Shown here in pieces: positions 13,108 to 29,397 of a stretch of 64,000 bases of DNA. The translations under genes and the position numbers were made by a program. The stretch is from Rotaria socialis (lineage: Eukaryota > Rotifera > Eurotatoria > Philodinida > Philodinidae): positions 1 through 64,000 of the forward strand of contig CAJNYU010004567.1 of the NCBI GenBank assembly GCA_905331475.1. Reading direction: 5' to 3'. How positions within the stretch are numbered: the first letter of the stretch is position 1; each line of letters opens with the position of its first letter. The notes under the pieces were generated by a model. The model saw only the letters and a list, made by a program, of their open reading frames with translations. It had not been told where the DNA came from and searched no databases.

Positions 13108-14126
13108 ATCTTTTCTTCTAGAAAAATATAAATATTTTTCTTCATGGAATGCATTCATAAAACGACTTGAGTATAATTAGCTATTGTCTACTCATGTAAA
13201 AACTGCGATTCTAAATCAATAGTGGATTGCGAAAATATTGGGAATAAATATAACCCAAAAGATAACATCCAACTACAAAATCTTGGCTTGCATAAGATAC
13301 TGATTCGACATCTTCAGCGATCTATTTGTAAAATTAGACTGAATAAGACGCATTTCGCCTATCTATTTTATACCTTATAGGCGTCTTTTGCACTGTCTCA
13401 CTGACTAGGCGTTTTTCTTCCTACTGCGCTTGTAACTATATGCGTTGGTAATCCACTTTTTTCATGCATTTCAATAATTTTATTTTGTTATCATTCTAAA
13501 TATCTTTGTTGTGCCTGAAACAGCTTAGTGGACAATACCTATAATAGTGTTTAAATCGCATATCGGTTTCAAATGTCAGTACCTTGCAGGAGCTCAAGCA
13601 GATTAGAATTTTAGAAAACGCGTGTATGTATTCGACACTGTGACTCTTGAGTGTTGAATCACATTTTGATGAAATTGTACAAAAACAAGATAACAGGAAA
13701 AGCATCAAAATCAACATTTCATTATTGAAATTTCTCATATTGGTTTTTGTTCCTCGTAACAATGTAACAAATAGGAATCTTTAAGATGCAAAGGCCTTCG
13801 ACGTTACGAAGAGTCAGTAAATAGAAGAAGAACGTTTGTTCGGTTCAATGACATCCACCACACTGCAGACAAGGCCGAGTAAACGATCGATCGCATTATA
13901 AGCAACATGAATGTTACTAAAGTGAAATACTATCAACTATGCACTATAGTTAATAGTGTAACTAAAAATAGTAACTGAACTGACTTTTAAAAAATGATTA
14001 CTATGATAGACATTTGGTTACCATACTCGAATAAATGACTAAACTCGTCAATGATAGTCGTATTGAATTGCGTTTTCTCAGTTCTTTATTGTAAAAAATA
14101 AAATCTTTATATAGATACATATATAA
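13108..14126. other. Intergenic, no gene seen
   Basis: No supportable exon is present. A short inverted repeat (CGCCTAT...ATAGGCG) sits at about 13356-13384, within a region of repeated GGCG/GACGC words. Confidence 0.35.
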
Positions 14127-15640
14127 TTAAACACGAATAGCATAAGAAACAGCTTGATCTTTATCAGTTGAGTTCTCCTCGTGTATGATTGTTGTTGGTG
14201 TTTTCGAAAGTGCCGATTGACGACAATTCAATGATGCTCCACGATTTTGTCGAATTGAGACGGATTGTAAACGAGTTGGTACTGATGGTGATGTAATCAA
14301 TGTACAGGCGGGCTTTACTAATGATGCTAATGGTACAACAGATCGATAGTTCATATGCATATCGAGTTGCCTCCACGTGCGAGTAATTTTATCAAGTTCA
14401 CGATCGTAATCGCTTTTACTAGTTTTACTTGGTAGAATTGACAGTGCTTTCCAATTAATTGTTACGAATGATTTAAGATCATGAACAATAGGTAAACCAA
14501 TTTTTACACGTAATACCGTATGACCGTAATTTCGATAGGCACCAATAAAATCATCAATAAGTTTCGATAACGAATCATAACTTCCATTTAATGGCTTATA
14601 TGCAAGGTCACTACGACGACTGATACCTACTGCACCGTATATTTGACCGAATTTGACACCGAGAATAACATGACGATAGACTACCGAATTAAAACGTGTT
14701 TTAAATGATATATTAAAACGATCGAGACCAACAATACCGGTTGTTAAATAGAGTCCAATTAAAAATGCTTCAAAACATTTTATTGGTAAAGATTCTGTCA
14801 TTCTAAATATTGTCATATATAATATATCAATTACGAGAATAGCATTTGTTTTTTCTAAATTCAAATTCTTACATATATCTAGCTTTATCCATGAGTCCGT
14901 AAATCGAACGATTAGGATTTACATAAAAAAATTGCATTCCCGTATAATTGTATTCGAGACGTTGTATATAATTTTGTATTTGCTGTAGTTTTTCTGCTAC
15001 TGTCAATCGCGTACTAGTCGCTATATGATACGGTGGATCAGGATGCGTCACCGGTGGATAATTATCAATTTGGTTGCGTAAAATTTCAATATCTGTCACA
15101 TCTAAGAATTCATTTACAAAAAAAAAGAACAGAACTGCCAGGTTCATAATTAAAAAGTTGAAAATCTCTTCAGTTGTTTTATGAAAAATAAACAAAAAGA
15201 ACGGTTATATTAAGTTTTAGATTCTAATTAAAAACTTTTTCTCTATGACAAATACTTTCCATTCATATTTAATGCACAGTATCAATGCAATGCGCATACC
15301 CCACAAATGTCACTTCCAGAGCTATCGTGAAATAGTGTATCACATCTAGTCATAGTATAATAATCATGTCAATCTATTGGTCTAATGTGAGAAGAAGCAG
15401 TATATATGATCTTATCTAAAGATATACTATACAAACCAACTCAATCTATTGCGTAATTCAAATAAATAAAGAAGTTTTGAAAGCTATCCATGACTTACTC
15501 TTAGCATATTGTTCCATACAAAAAGACCACATTCGTTCAGTACATCGATCTGACAATGGAAGACCATCTCGATTTATATAACATAGAATAGTTGTACCGC
15601 TTCGCATCGGTTCATACCCGCAGGATGTTGTCATCGCCAT
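14127..15640 (-). CDS. VASH-like: Vasohibin-type tubulin tyrosine carboxypeptidase
   Basis: Three exons (15499-15640, 14873-15101, 14127-14802) join in phase to give 348 residues. Vasohibins remove the C-terminal tyrosine of alpha-tubulin, usually with the small partner SVBP (known). The N-terminal exon carries YINRDGLPL...ERMW, like the vertebrate NRGGLPxxxxTWERMW block. The second has AEKLQQIQNYIQRLEYNYTG, the family helix. The catalytic Cys is C133 in LPIKCFEA, His is H168 in YRHVILG, and Ser is S185 in GISRRSDL. The Cys-His spacing (35) and His-Ser spacing (17) equal those in vertebrate VASH1 (C169, H204, S221). The C-terminal quarter is Ser/Arg/Thr-rich and probably disordered, as in the family. 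A TTGCTAG acceptor lies about 25 nt before the ATG. Very likely active. Confidence 0.94.
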
Positions 15641-16609
15641 TTTTTATCGATGAATCGATGTAACACTAGCAAAAACGAAAATAACTTGCGCGGTGTTCGC
15701 ACACAAGAAAAAAACTCATTCTCATGACAAAGACTGTCAAAATCTGAAGAACAGATTAAATATTTATTTATTTATTTTTCGTTCCTTTTTGATACGTGTT
15801 CGTTCTATCGTGTGATCTTCGATAGAACGAAAAAAAAAATATGAATAAATATTCTTCATGTTCGATAGCAACTGAACAGCTGACTGTCTTCCATTTAAAA
15901 TTAAAATTCCATAGTTACCTTGTATGTGAAAATTTTAACAATCTAGATGGCACTGTATACAAACAATGTTCTTTCTTCCTGTGTTTTTTTTTACATAACT
16001 ATCATCTAATTAGAAAGTTTAAATCGACGATGACATTATTTAATATTCATGAGCGAATATAAATAACGACGAACTGAGAGAAACGATTAGTATTGCATCT
16101 ATAGCTTTTCTGAAGTTTGCTGATAGTATTTACTTTCGAAACAAAAATAATGGCACAGCCAGAAGGAAGTGGATGAACTTAATAGAACATCCCTATTGTT
16201 AATCCTGTCAGATTTTATTTCCGCTCTCTCATTGTCTCGAACCGGTCACGTTATGAGATTAGATTATTATCTAACAATATGGCCTCATTCTGTTCTCGTT
16301 CATAGATAAACATTTGGTTGAAATTCTCTCTGCTTGAACTCTACTAACATACTTTCCGATGTTTCATTATGGAAATTATGATATATTTATTTTTAAGAAG
16401 TAATTTACGGTACACAAGTGCATTTATAATAAATCTGCATGTGATGTTCATCGTCATAATGATTAACAAACAGTACAATGATTTCAGGTTGTATGGAAAA
16501 TATCACTATGATGTAAAAAAAACATGGAAAAGAAATCATTCGATGAATCTAACAAAGTAACACATCTATTTATGAAAACAAAGATCAAACTAAAACTTGT
16601 ATAGTCATT
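15641..16609. other. Intergenic, no gene seen
   Basis: AT-rich sequence with A/T homopolymers near 15770-15840. The plus-strand frames at 15841-16062 and 16369-16560 have no splice signals or recognisable product, and I treat them as chance. Confidence 0.4.
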
Positions 16610-18680
16610 TTAATCAGTATGTTCTTCGTGTACGACATGAAATATTTTCTGTAATGTCATCGCAAATGAATTATATTGAGTATTAAAACTTTTCGGTTTC
16701 TTTTCCCATGCGACACCAAATATATAAGCAGGTACAGCAGTTCCAAGAAGCAATAAGGATGTTTTAATATTTTCGAAATCAGTTACTGCACTTGTACCAA
16801 TAAGCATTACAAGAATTGTAATGAATATAATCGGTATAATTATAGGTACTTTAATTGGTCGTTCACGTGTTGGATATTTAAAACGAAGAACAATTAAACC
16901 AACAGTTGTCATCAAGATACCTAGGAACATATCGTTAAATTAGATAGATAGCATATAGTTACAATGAAACTAGATGTGCCTTTTTTTCAAAATCTAGAAA
17001 AAGACTTTTCCGTACAATTGACGGTGTTATGAATGTAAAAGAGGTGTGATTCGACGAGAAAAATATCTACACCCACTGCCACACCCTGCCTCAGCATACA
17101 CATAGGTTATAAATATCAATAACCTTCGGGCTTCTCTTGTTACGTTTTATTAACATGCTAGTAGGGAAAGTTTGTCGGGCACCTTATTTATTTCTGGCAT
17201 AGTTTTTCGCAATCATAAGTGATTGTGATTTAATTTTATGATCAGTATACTTACTAATCCAGTTAATCATGCCTGCGCATATAATTAATTTTCCAATATT
17301 TGGCATAAAGAAAAGAAAAGTAAAACTGACGATAATTTCAAACCAAATAGCCAGCATAGGTACATTTGTTTTAAAATGTCTCATTGAAATTATATGTGGC
17401 ATTAAACCATCGCGACCAGCAGCTAGAAAAATTCAAAATTTTTTGTCTTGATATTTGAATGCAATACCGAATTTTTATTTTACCATCAAACATTTGTACG
17501 ACAGTAAAAATATTTCCCGATGCAGCTTAAATAAATCTTTATTTCTAAACTTCTGAAATAGAAAACCAACGATTCTTACCGCCAACACAAGACATTGTTA
17601 CACCAATTGGTATAATATACAAAAGTGCTGGTAATACACGTTCAGCAAAGCTAACAGCTGTTGCATCCGATGATAGAATATCAAATGTAGATAGAGTCGT
17701 AAAATAAGCACTGAATGTTAAAAAATAAACGGCAATACATATAAACAGTGATATAACAATTGAAAGTGGTAAGAGACGTTTTGGATTTTTAAGATCATCA
17801 ATAGCATTATTTAAATAGTTCCTTTAAAAAAATAGAAAAATAGAAAAATTTGATTTATTAAATTCTTCGGTTGATTTTTCACCATCCAGCATATGGATAT
17901 AAGCCAGCATAAAATGCACTGGGTAGTTTATTATATGTTGAAGTTTCGAATGGTTCAGAAAAATTTTCTGTTTTACCTAAAACCATTTGATAAATACCAG
18001 CACCAAAAATAATCAGTAGTGAAGCTACAGTATCACATAAAAATCGTTAGAAAAATAAAAATTAGATAGTATTTTGTTAATTACCAATTTTAAAATAATT
18101 GCAAACTTGATGAAGTCGATTCGTCCATACGCCTGATGCTAAATTAATAAAGCCAACAATTAATAAAAGAAACGATGATAAACATTTCAACAATGCAGCC
18201 GGTGGTGGACATGTTGGATAGAACCAATAGACCAGATAGTTCGAAGCTGTTAATACACTCAATACAACAATCATCGGTCGTGATAGAACAACTTCAATCC
18301 AAACACGAAGAAAGCCTGGAAAATCTCCAAATGCTACACGAAGATAGGTATAATCACCACCTGACGATACATAAGAACAGCCAAGTTCGGCATAGCATAG
18401 AGCTCCCTACATGAAATATCCTAGATTTTAATATTAGTGAATTTTGTTTTTTAATTTTTACCAGAATACACAAGATACCGCAACCAATAAAAACCACAAT
18501 CGACAGACCATAGGAACCAGAAAATTCCAGTACAGTTCTAGCACTGATGAATATACCTGATCCAATGATGCATGCTAGAAGAAGATTAATAGCATCGAGT
18601 AGGCCCATAGTTGGCTGTCGTGTAGTGCCTTGTGATAGAGTTCGTACATTCGCTCCATGATCATTATTTGATCGAGGCAT
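16610..18680 (-). CDS. SLC7-like: SLC7 heteromeric amino-acid transporter light chain (LAT/xCT type)
   Basis: Six exons (18462-18680, 18085-18406, 17883-18024, 17580-17821, 17255-17422, 16610-16920) close in phase at 467 residues with about 12 membrane segments. SLC7 light chains exchange amino acids across the plasma membrane when disulphide-linked to an SLC3 heavy chain (known). Seen: the substrate-site motif IIGSGIFISA in TM1, then GALCYAELGCSYVSSGGDY, and the extracellular PTCPPPAA, whose Cys matches the one that bonds the heavy chain. Further on are GLYPYAGWNYLNNAIDDLK and the C-terminal RERPIKVPI followed by AYIFGVAWEKKPK. Substrate choice (neutral, cationic or cystine) cannot be fixed by eye. 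A TTTTAG acceptor abuts the ATG, consistent with trans-splicing. Confidence 0.94.
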
Positions 18681-20864
18681 CTAAAATGAATAAAATGGGA
18701 TTTCCATAAGTTCAACTAATACAATGCTTTGTTTCTTTTTCTATGCGGAGTAACATAAATATTATAGAATTAATAGAAAAAAAAATATTGTCATTTAATA
18801 AGGAAAAAGATCTAAAAGTATACACAGTGAGTGAGTGAATTGATGGAATCTAACTGTATAACTTCATTCAACGTCTTTTCTGTTTCTCTCTCTTTCTTTC
18901 TTCAGAGTGCCAACACTCTATCGGTCACATACGTAAAAGAAAACAAAATGATTGTAGTAACAAAGAAAAATGAACTGACGCAGAATAATTCACTTGCAAA
19001 AGACGACATCATCATCATCATCAGTAGCAGCCGCAGCAATAGAACGAAGAAAAAGAGAAGAAAAAAAATGTAGAAATAGGTCACTCATGCTACCAATGTT
19101 TGCAAAACTTACTGCTTATTACATGTGTAAATATATAAAGAAATTATGTTTCTTTCGTGAGATACTAGCATCGCACTGTGTTTTAAAGTGCATCATCTCT
19201 AAAAATAATTTTTAATACGTATATATTTCGAGACCATCAATCAATCAAGTTTTTCTGCAACGATCAATTTACACATGAGTGAGGCAACGAGAGATGAAGT
19301 TTATATTCATACATACAAGAGCGTTTTCTATCGTTGCAAATATTGACAAATTAATTCAAGGCTTACTTATCAAAGCAAATAGAAATTGTAGTATATCTGT
19401 TGAATACAAAACCAATGGCATAAAATTTAAAAAAAACGTTTTTTTTCATATACGAATCTTTCTTGCGATGGCAAAAAGAAGAGAAATTCGATGTGAGACA
19501 TCGATACAAATAGTTTAGTTATTTGAAGTTGAAACGTTTGTTTTTTAAAGATATAATATGAAGTTCTATAACTAAATATATTCACGTTTAGAGTTATGAA
19601 TATTCTTGGCACTAGGTAGTAACAAACGATCAGATTACAGTGGATGAAAAAAAATGCTGAGAAATTAGAAAATAAATACATGTAAACTGATTTTTATGCA
19701 TTTGAGAGAGCGAGAGCATGAACAAAAAATCAGAGGATCTGTACTGAAGAATTGGTACATTTCCTTGTTGCAGATAACTAAAATTATTTATTCGTAGTAT
19801 TGAAAAAACATATTTGTAATTATAATTTTTCAAAATATATATATGATGCGTGTTAACAAATTCTGTCGGTATTCAGCATATGATCATTTTTGTACACTTG
19901 TATCCACGTCCATTGGTATATACAATAGTACCAACGATGAATAATGATCTCATTTTTAATAATGGCGATTCAATAAGAAAATATCAAGTTCAAATGTGAT
20001 GCGACTCTTCATACTTTTTTTTTCTAATCATTATCTCAACATAAATGAGATTAATTACATTGATTTTTTAATTTTGAAATAAAAATCTATTATGATCTTG
20101 TTACTTAATTTATGCAAAATACTTTTTCCTTTGTGTATCAATGAACTTCCCATTCTAGAACGTCATGACACAACCAGGCCGAACTTCGATGTAGCTATAT
20201 ATTTTAAAGATTCGTCTCGGCAATCTATTGATTTAAGTGTAAGCTTGAATGAATAAGAAACTAATGAAATTTGATTCAGAGCCCAAGACTACTGTATGAA
20301 TCTCCTTTTTTTCTTCGAATAAGTGTATATTTGATATGTGATCTTCATGATTAAGAATATTGAAGTTATCTCTTATTCATATATTCAAAGAAGAATATAA
20401 AAAAAAAAAACTTCTATGTACAGGTTGATCCAAAAGTCACTCGACTGTATTTGCTTTTTGAATGAATATTGAAAGAAAAAGGATAGAACGCTGTAGCTTT
20501 CGCCGGGCACCAAAGAGATTTTGTTAGTACATCGTTCCATATATAATGCTACGATGTCGATTCATAATTGAATTGTCCATCAGTAAGCTTGAGAAGAATA
20601 CTAATAGATCTATAAGAATGACACTGACGTTCAATGCTGAGAAATGCACTAGATTCGCTCACTTCTTATTCACATACACGTCTGCTACAAATATCTAATA
20701 GTATTTTTCTGAAGCTCACTGAATGACTATTCGGTCATCAACTAGCGTTGTTGAATCATACATACATTGAACAATGAAAGCAACAGTTCTCCATCTTGTT
20801 CCTAGAGAAAAATATTCACAGACAAAGACTGTCAAGTGACATTTGAATCAGTCTGTATTTAATA
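18681..20864. other. 2.2-kb intergenic stretch
   Basis: No supportable gene. It contains ATC/TCA microsatellite-like sequence near 19006-19024, purine-rich tracts near 19040-19070, and many A/T homopolymers. Several 60-85 codon frames occur on both strands, but they lack splice signals, known motifs and coding-like composition. Confidence 0.45.
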
Positions 20865-21398
20865 TTATTTCTGTTGACTTTTCCATGCTGCACGCATTAA
20901 TATTATATCTTGACGTGGTTTAGCCAATTGACAAACTCGATCTGTTATTTGAACATTTAGAGCTTGTTCTGGCACTTGTTTTGGAAGTATATGAGGCTCT
21001 TTATAACCATTTGGGATTTTTTTCGGTTGTGCAAGTCTAGCTACACGATCGGAATGTCGAACTGTCAATGCTGTTGCTTTAACACCACTATAAGCATAAT
21101 TGGTTAGGTTATCAAAAACTTCTATATAAATAAGGAACAAAACTTTGCCGATAAATTTTTTTCTAACATTACCCTTTCGAATAAGTCTGTCGCGTTTTAT
21201 TTTTGGTCTTGACAAATCCTCAAGACGTGGCGAGCAAGACTTCGTACGTAACGTTGTCAGCGGAATTCCGGAAAAACGCGAACATGGACGCCGTGACCAT
21301 GGATGAACAGTAAGCATATCATTGTAATAACTATTTCGTGAGAACACCGAATGATTCGTATCCATAAAATCATAGTGTCGTCTCGAATAAGAACTCAT
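20865..21398 (-). CDS. THEG-repeat protein (SPMAP2-like)
   Basis: Two exons, 21173-21398 and 20865-21121, give 160 residues. The 51-bp intron between them (21122-21172) begins GTAATG and ends ATAG; because 51 is a multiple of three, the unspliced message would also be open (177 residues). THEG repeats are short units of the form Rxx-LAxPK found in sperm/axonemal proteins such as THEG/SPMAP2 (known). Here PRLEDLSRPK, DRVARLAQPKKIP and DRVCQLAKPR are three such units, joined by Tyr/Arg/Ser-rich sequence. A TTTTTATAG acceptor 46 nt before the ATG suggests this is the real 5' end. The role is probably cytoskeletal or ciliary (inference). It is divergently arranged with the glutamate receptor gene. 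Confidence 0.75.
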   Translation of the reverse strand: MSSYSRRHYDFMDTNHSVFSRNSYYNDMLTVHPWSRRPCSRFSGIPLTTLRTKSCSPRLEDLSRPKIKRDRLIRKGNVRKKFIGKVLFLIYIEVFDNLTNYAYSGVKATALTVRHSDRVARLAQPKKIPNGYKEPHILPKQVPEQALNVQITDRVCQLAKPRQDIILMRAAWKSQQK

Positions 21399-22250
21399 AC
21401 GAGATGTTTTGAGTAAACTCTCGTGGCTTTGTGCTCGTTCATCGCTATAAAAAGTAGAAAAATTAATTTTTTTAAGTAAATCAAATACGTGATTTTTTTC
21501 TTGATTACTTCATTGTTAAACTTTCGGATGGATGAATTCTATGCAATAGTTAGTTATTGACTCCTTTCGACTTGCCTACACATACATACGCGGCAACAAA
21601 ACAACATTCAAAACAAAAATATGACAACCATTTAAGTACAAAACAATATTTTTCTTTTTGTTCGCTTTTTGTTCTTTACTAATTCCATTTATGCAACGTG
21701 GGACTTTGCAATGGATGATCTTATCTAGTCTATCAAACGGAAATTCTTGTTTGAAGTATGCGATTTCCGGTATTCATCGATGTTTGAACTCTATCATCAA
21801 GATTTTCTCTCGAGAATATTTTTCATTCTAATTCTTTTCATGCTGTTCAATTCTGATTCTATTTGCGTAGTTCAACTTTCAATAACTGAAAGTCTCTGAA
21901 AGAATAATTACATCGTACATGGAAAAGAAAACGAGAAAATATGATAAGCTAGACTAGTTATTGTTCTTCTTTTTTCTTTTCATCATGACTAAACTGATTA
22001 GAATTATTTCGTCATTTCATCCATCTATCTATTTATCAGTTCGTCTCGTTCTTTAGTATATTTTTATCTGTCTTTAGTTCGGATCGGAATGCAATACAAG
22101 TGTGAATAGATGAATAGAAAGTCTAATCTGATTTATTCTTCTCTCGGTCTAAGACAAGACAAGAAGAAAAAGAAGAAGAAGAAAAACAGAAAATCTCTTC
22201 CAGTTGTTCACATTTTGATTTTTTGATCATTAACTGAAGGCAAAAAAGAC
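21399..22250. promoter_or_regulatory. Divergent intergenic region between THEG-like and glutamate receptor genes
   Basis: About 850 bp separate the two divergently oriented starts, so this must hold both promoters. There is a GAA-rich run at 22154-22188 shortly before the receptor ATG. No recognised core promoter element stands out. Confidence 0.4.
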
Positions 22251-27367
<5,117 letters not shown>

Positions 27368-28364
27368 AACAGTAATAAAAGATATTCTTGTCGTGTACAA
27401 ATAGTTGAAAATGAATATTTTTGTTGCATGTAATTATCATATTCACTATATTGTGTTATGTATAAAAAGTTAAATGTTTTTGCTTAATGTTCATGACTAG
27501 AAAGTTATTGGAACTCTGTAGAAGATTTACTCTTGATAGGTTTCGATTTCTAACCAGACTTGAAAATATTTCAACCGAATTGTATCCCAAATGTAAAATC
27601 ATTAGTATGAAACTAAACTACATATTATCTCAACAGGTTCATGAACATATTGTAGCGTACGAATTGTAGATTTTTTTATTAAACGTTTCTTTATGTTTGT
27701 CGCAAGAATTTTACTAATGTACATATATATCTTTTCAACACATTCCTGTTCGTCTGTTGAATGGCAAGGTCATAGTTAGTGATCTGATCAGCGTGGTGTA
27801 TACGACCCACTGGAATGATCTGAATTATGCATGACAACGATAGAAATTTTTTTTAATTTATAGGAATATATATTTTTTATCTGGAGGCAGCTATTGGAAT
27901 TCTTCCGTTATTTTTACGCCTATTAGCAGGGAGAGCTTACACATATCAATATGTAGGCGAAGTATTTGAGATTCTATTCAAGGATTCTGAGTATATTTTG
28001 ATAAGTATCTAAGTAGTCTTCACTACATGCATTCATACTTACAGTACAATAGCGTTGCATTATTATTATAATTAATGCGCCCTATTGAATTTTCAATAAA
28101 TAAATAAATACCAATAGAATCTTTCTCGGAGGCCTCTTTTACATAAATATTACCGTGGATCATTTTAGTTAGTAATAGTTTATTTTCGTGATGATACACA
28201 AAATCAAGCAACAGCATAATACAGAAAAGAGAAAAAATGAAGATGACAAGGGAATAATTAATTGACATAATGTGTAGAACACTTGCCTATTTTCAATTAA
28301 AAACCGTTTCATATTTTAATGAATAATCGTATCAAAAAATTGATTTTAAACAAGGAAAGTATGC
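27368..28364. other. Intergenic, no gene assigned
   Basis: The plus-strand frame at 27487-27669 and the minus-strand frame at 28023-28268 (which starts with a hydrophobic, signal-like stretch) are open. Neither has recognised homology or splice signals. The 3' ends of the receptor gene and of the F-box pseudogene converge here. Confidence 0.35.
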
Positions 28365-29203
28365 TTAAAACTCTCTTGAATGTACTGTAATTGCAGGTAC
28401 ATTAAATACTAAAGTTTCACCTTTGGAACAGTTACGAAGTGTTTCATGACGTACAAAATTTTCTGCTACAGTTACCAAGCTGTTATACGAAACGTAAAGA
28501 TGAATGAGATTCGGTAAACTTGTGCAGGTATCGACCAAGAATTGTTCAGCAAAGATAGCACGTTGAAAATAGATACTCAAATGGGTGAGATGATCGAATT
28601 CAACGATTGAGATCATTTTATTGTTGGTTGCCTCTTCGTCATCCCGAAATCTATTATTCAAAACGCCAAGATGAGCAGCAAGTGGAAACGCCCGAGCGAT
28701 GCGAAGCAAAAATTCATGTTTAAATGAATCAACTCTGTCTGAAAAATACTAGTGTCTTACATTTCTACATATATCTCCTTGAAAACCATAGGAGATACAA
28801 TAAATATTGTTTGCGTGACATGGTAATGAAAATATATGACACTGAGCAATACTATCTGGATAATGACTAATGTAACAATTGGCCTGGTCATATCGCCAAT
28901 TGAGAAATGTTCGACGAATATCATCATTTGATTGTAAAAGTGTTTCATTATTCGAAGATCCAATGTGAATCTTTGAAGATGTGACCGATAAATAAGAATT
29001 TCATTTTCAAGATGAATACCATCGATGAATCATCTCGATTTTTCGTCGACAGGGGAAAGTAAAGCCAGTTCTTCCAGATATATCATTTGACGAATTATTG
29101 GTAAAATATGAATATCGGATACTTTTGCGTGGCAATAAGAAATTAAAGAGAAACATTTCATACTAGATATAGTCTTCTACAATAAAAAATTAGAAAGACT
29201 ATA

Positions 29204-29397
29204 GCTGATACCAGGGTTGTTGATTGTTTCTAGGAGCNNNNNNNNNNNNNNNNNNNNNNNNNNNNNNNNNNNNNNNNNNNNNNNNNNNNNNNNNNNNNNN
29301 NNNNNNNNNNNNNNNNNNNNNNNNNNNNNNNNNNNNNNNNNNNNNNNNNNNNNNNNNNNNNNNNNNNNNNNCCCTGCTCGGCAAGCCTGGCTGATAC
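29204..29397. mobile_element. hAT-like MITE containing the assembly gap
   Basis: An 8-bp direct repeat GCTGATAC occurs at 29204-29211 and again at 29390-29397. Just inside are imperfect terminal inverted repeats: CAGGGTTGTTG at 29212 and, on the other strand from 29389, CAGGCTTGCCG (8 of 11 match). An 8-bp target duplication with CAGG-starting ends is what hAT superfamily DNA transposons leave (known). The visible parts are only 26 and 18 bp; the middle is unresolved. The visible end is much richer in GC than the surroundings. It lies in an intron of the F-box pseudogene. Confidence 0.6.
29238..29371. other. Assembly gap (134 N)
   Basis: A run of 134 undefined bases. It may be an estimated gap size. 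It lies wholly within the MITE-like insertion, which suggests that the element's interior (a GC-rich or self-complementary sequence) defeated assembly. Confidence 0.99.

Noticed and set aside
13108..13158. 17-residue N-terminal extension of the lectin from an upstream Met
   Set aside because: It would put charged residues before the signal peptide, and a TTTTTCTAG acceptor lies inside it; the Met at 13107 fits better.
18831..19681. Several 60-85 codon frames on both strands
   Set aside because: Low-complexity translations, no motifs, overlapping frames on both strands; consistent with AT-rich chance frames.
28023..28268. Minus-strand frame with a signal-like hydrophobic start
   Set aside because: No acceptor, no homology and no conserved cysteine pattern; not enough to call a gene.
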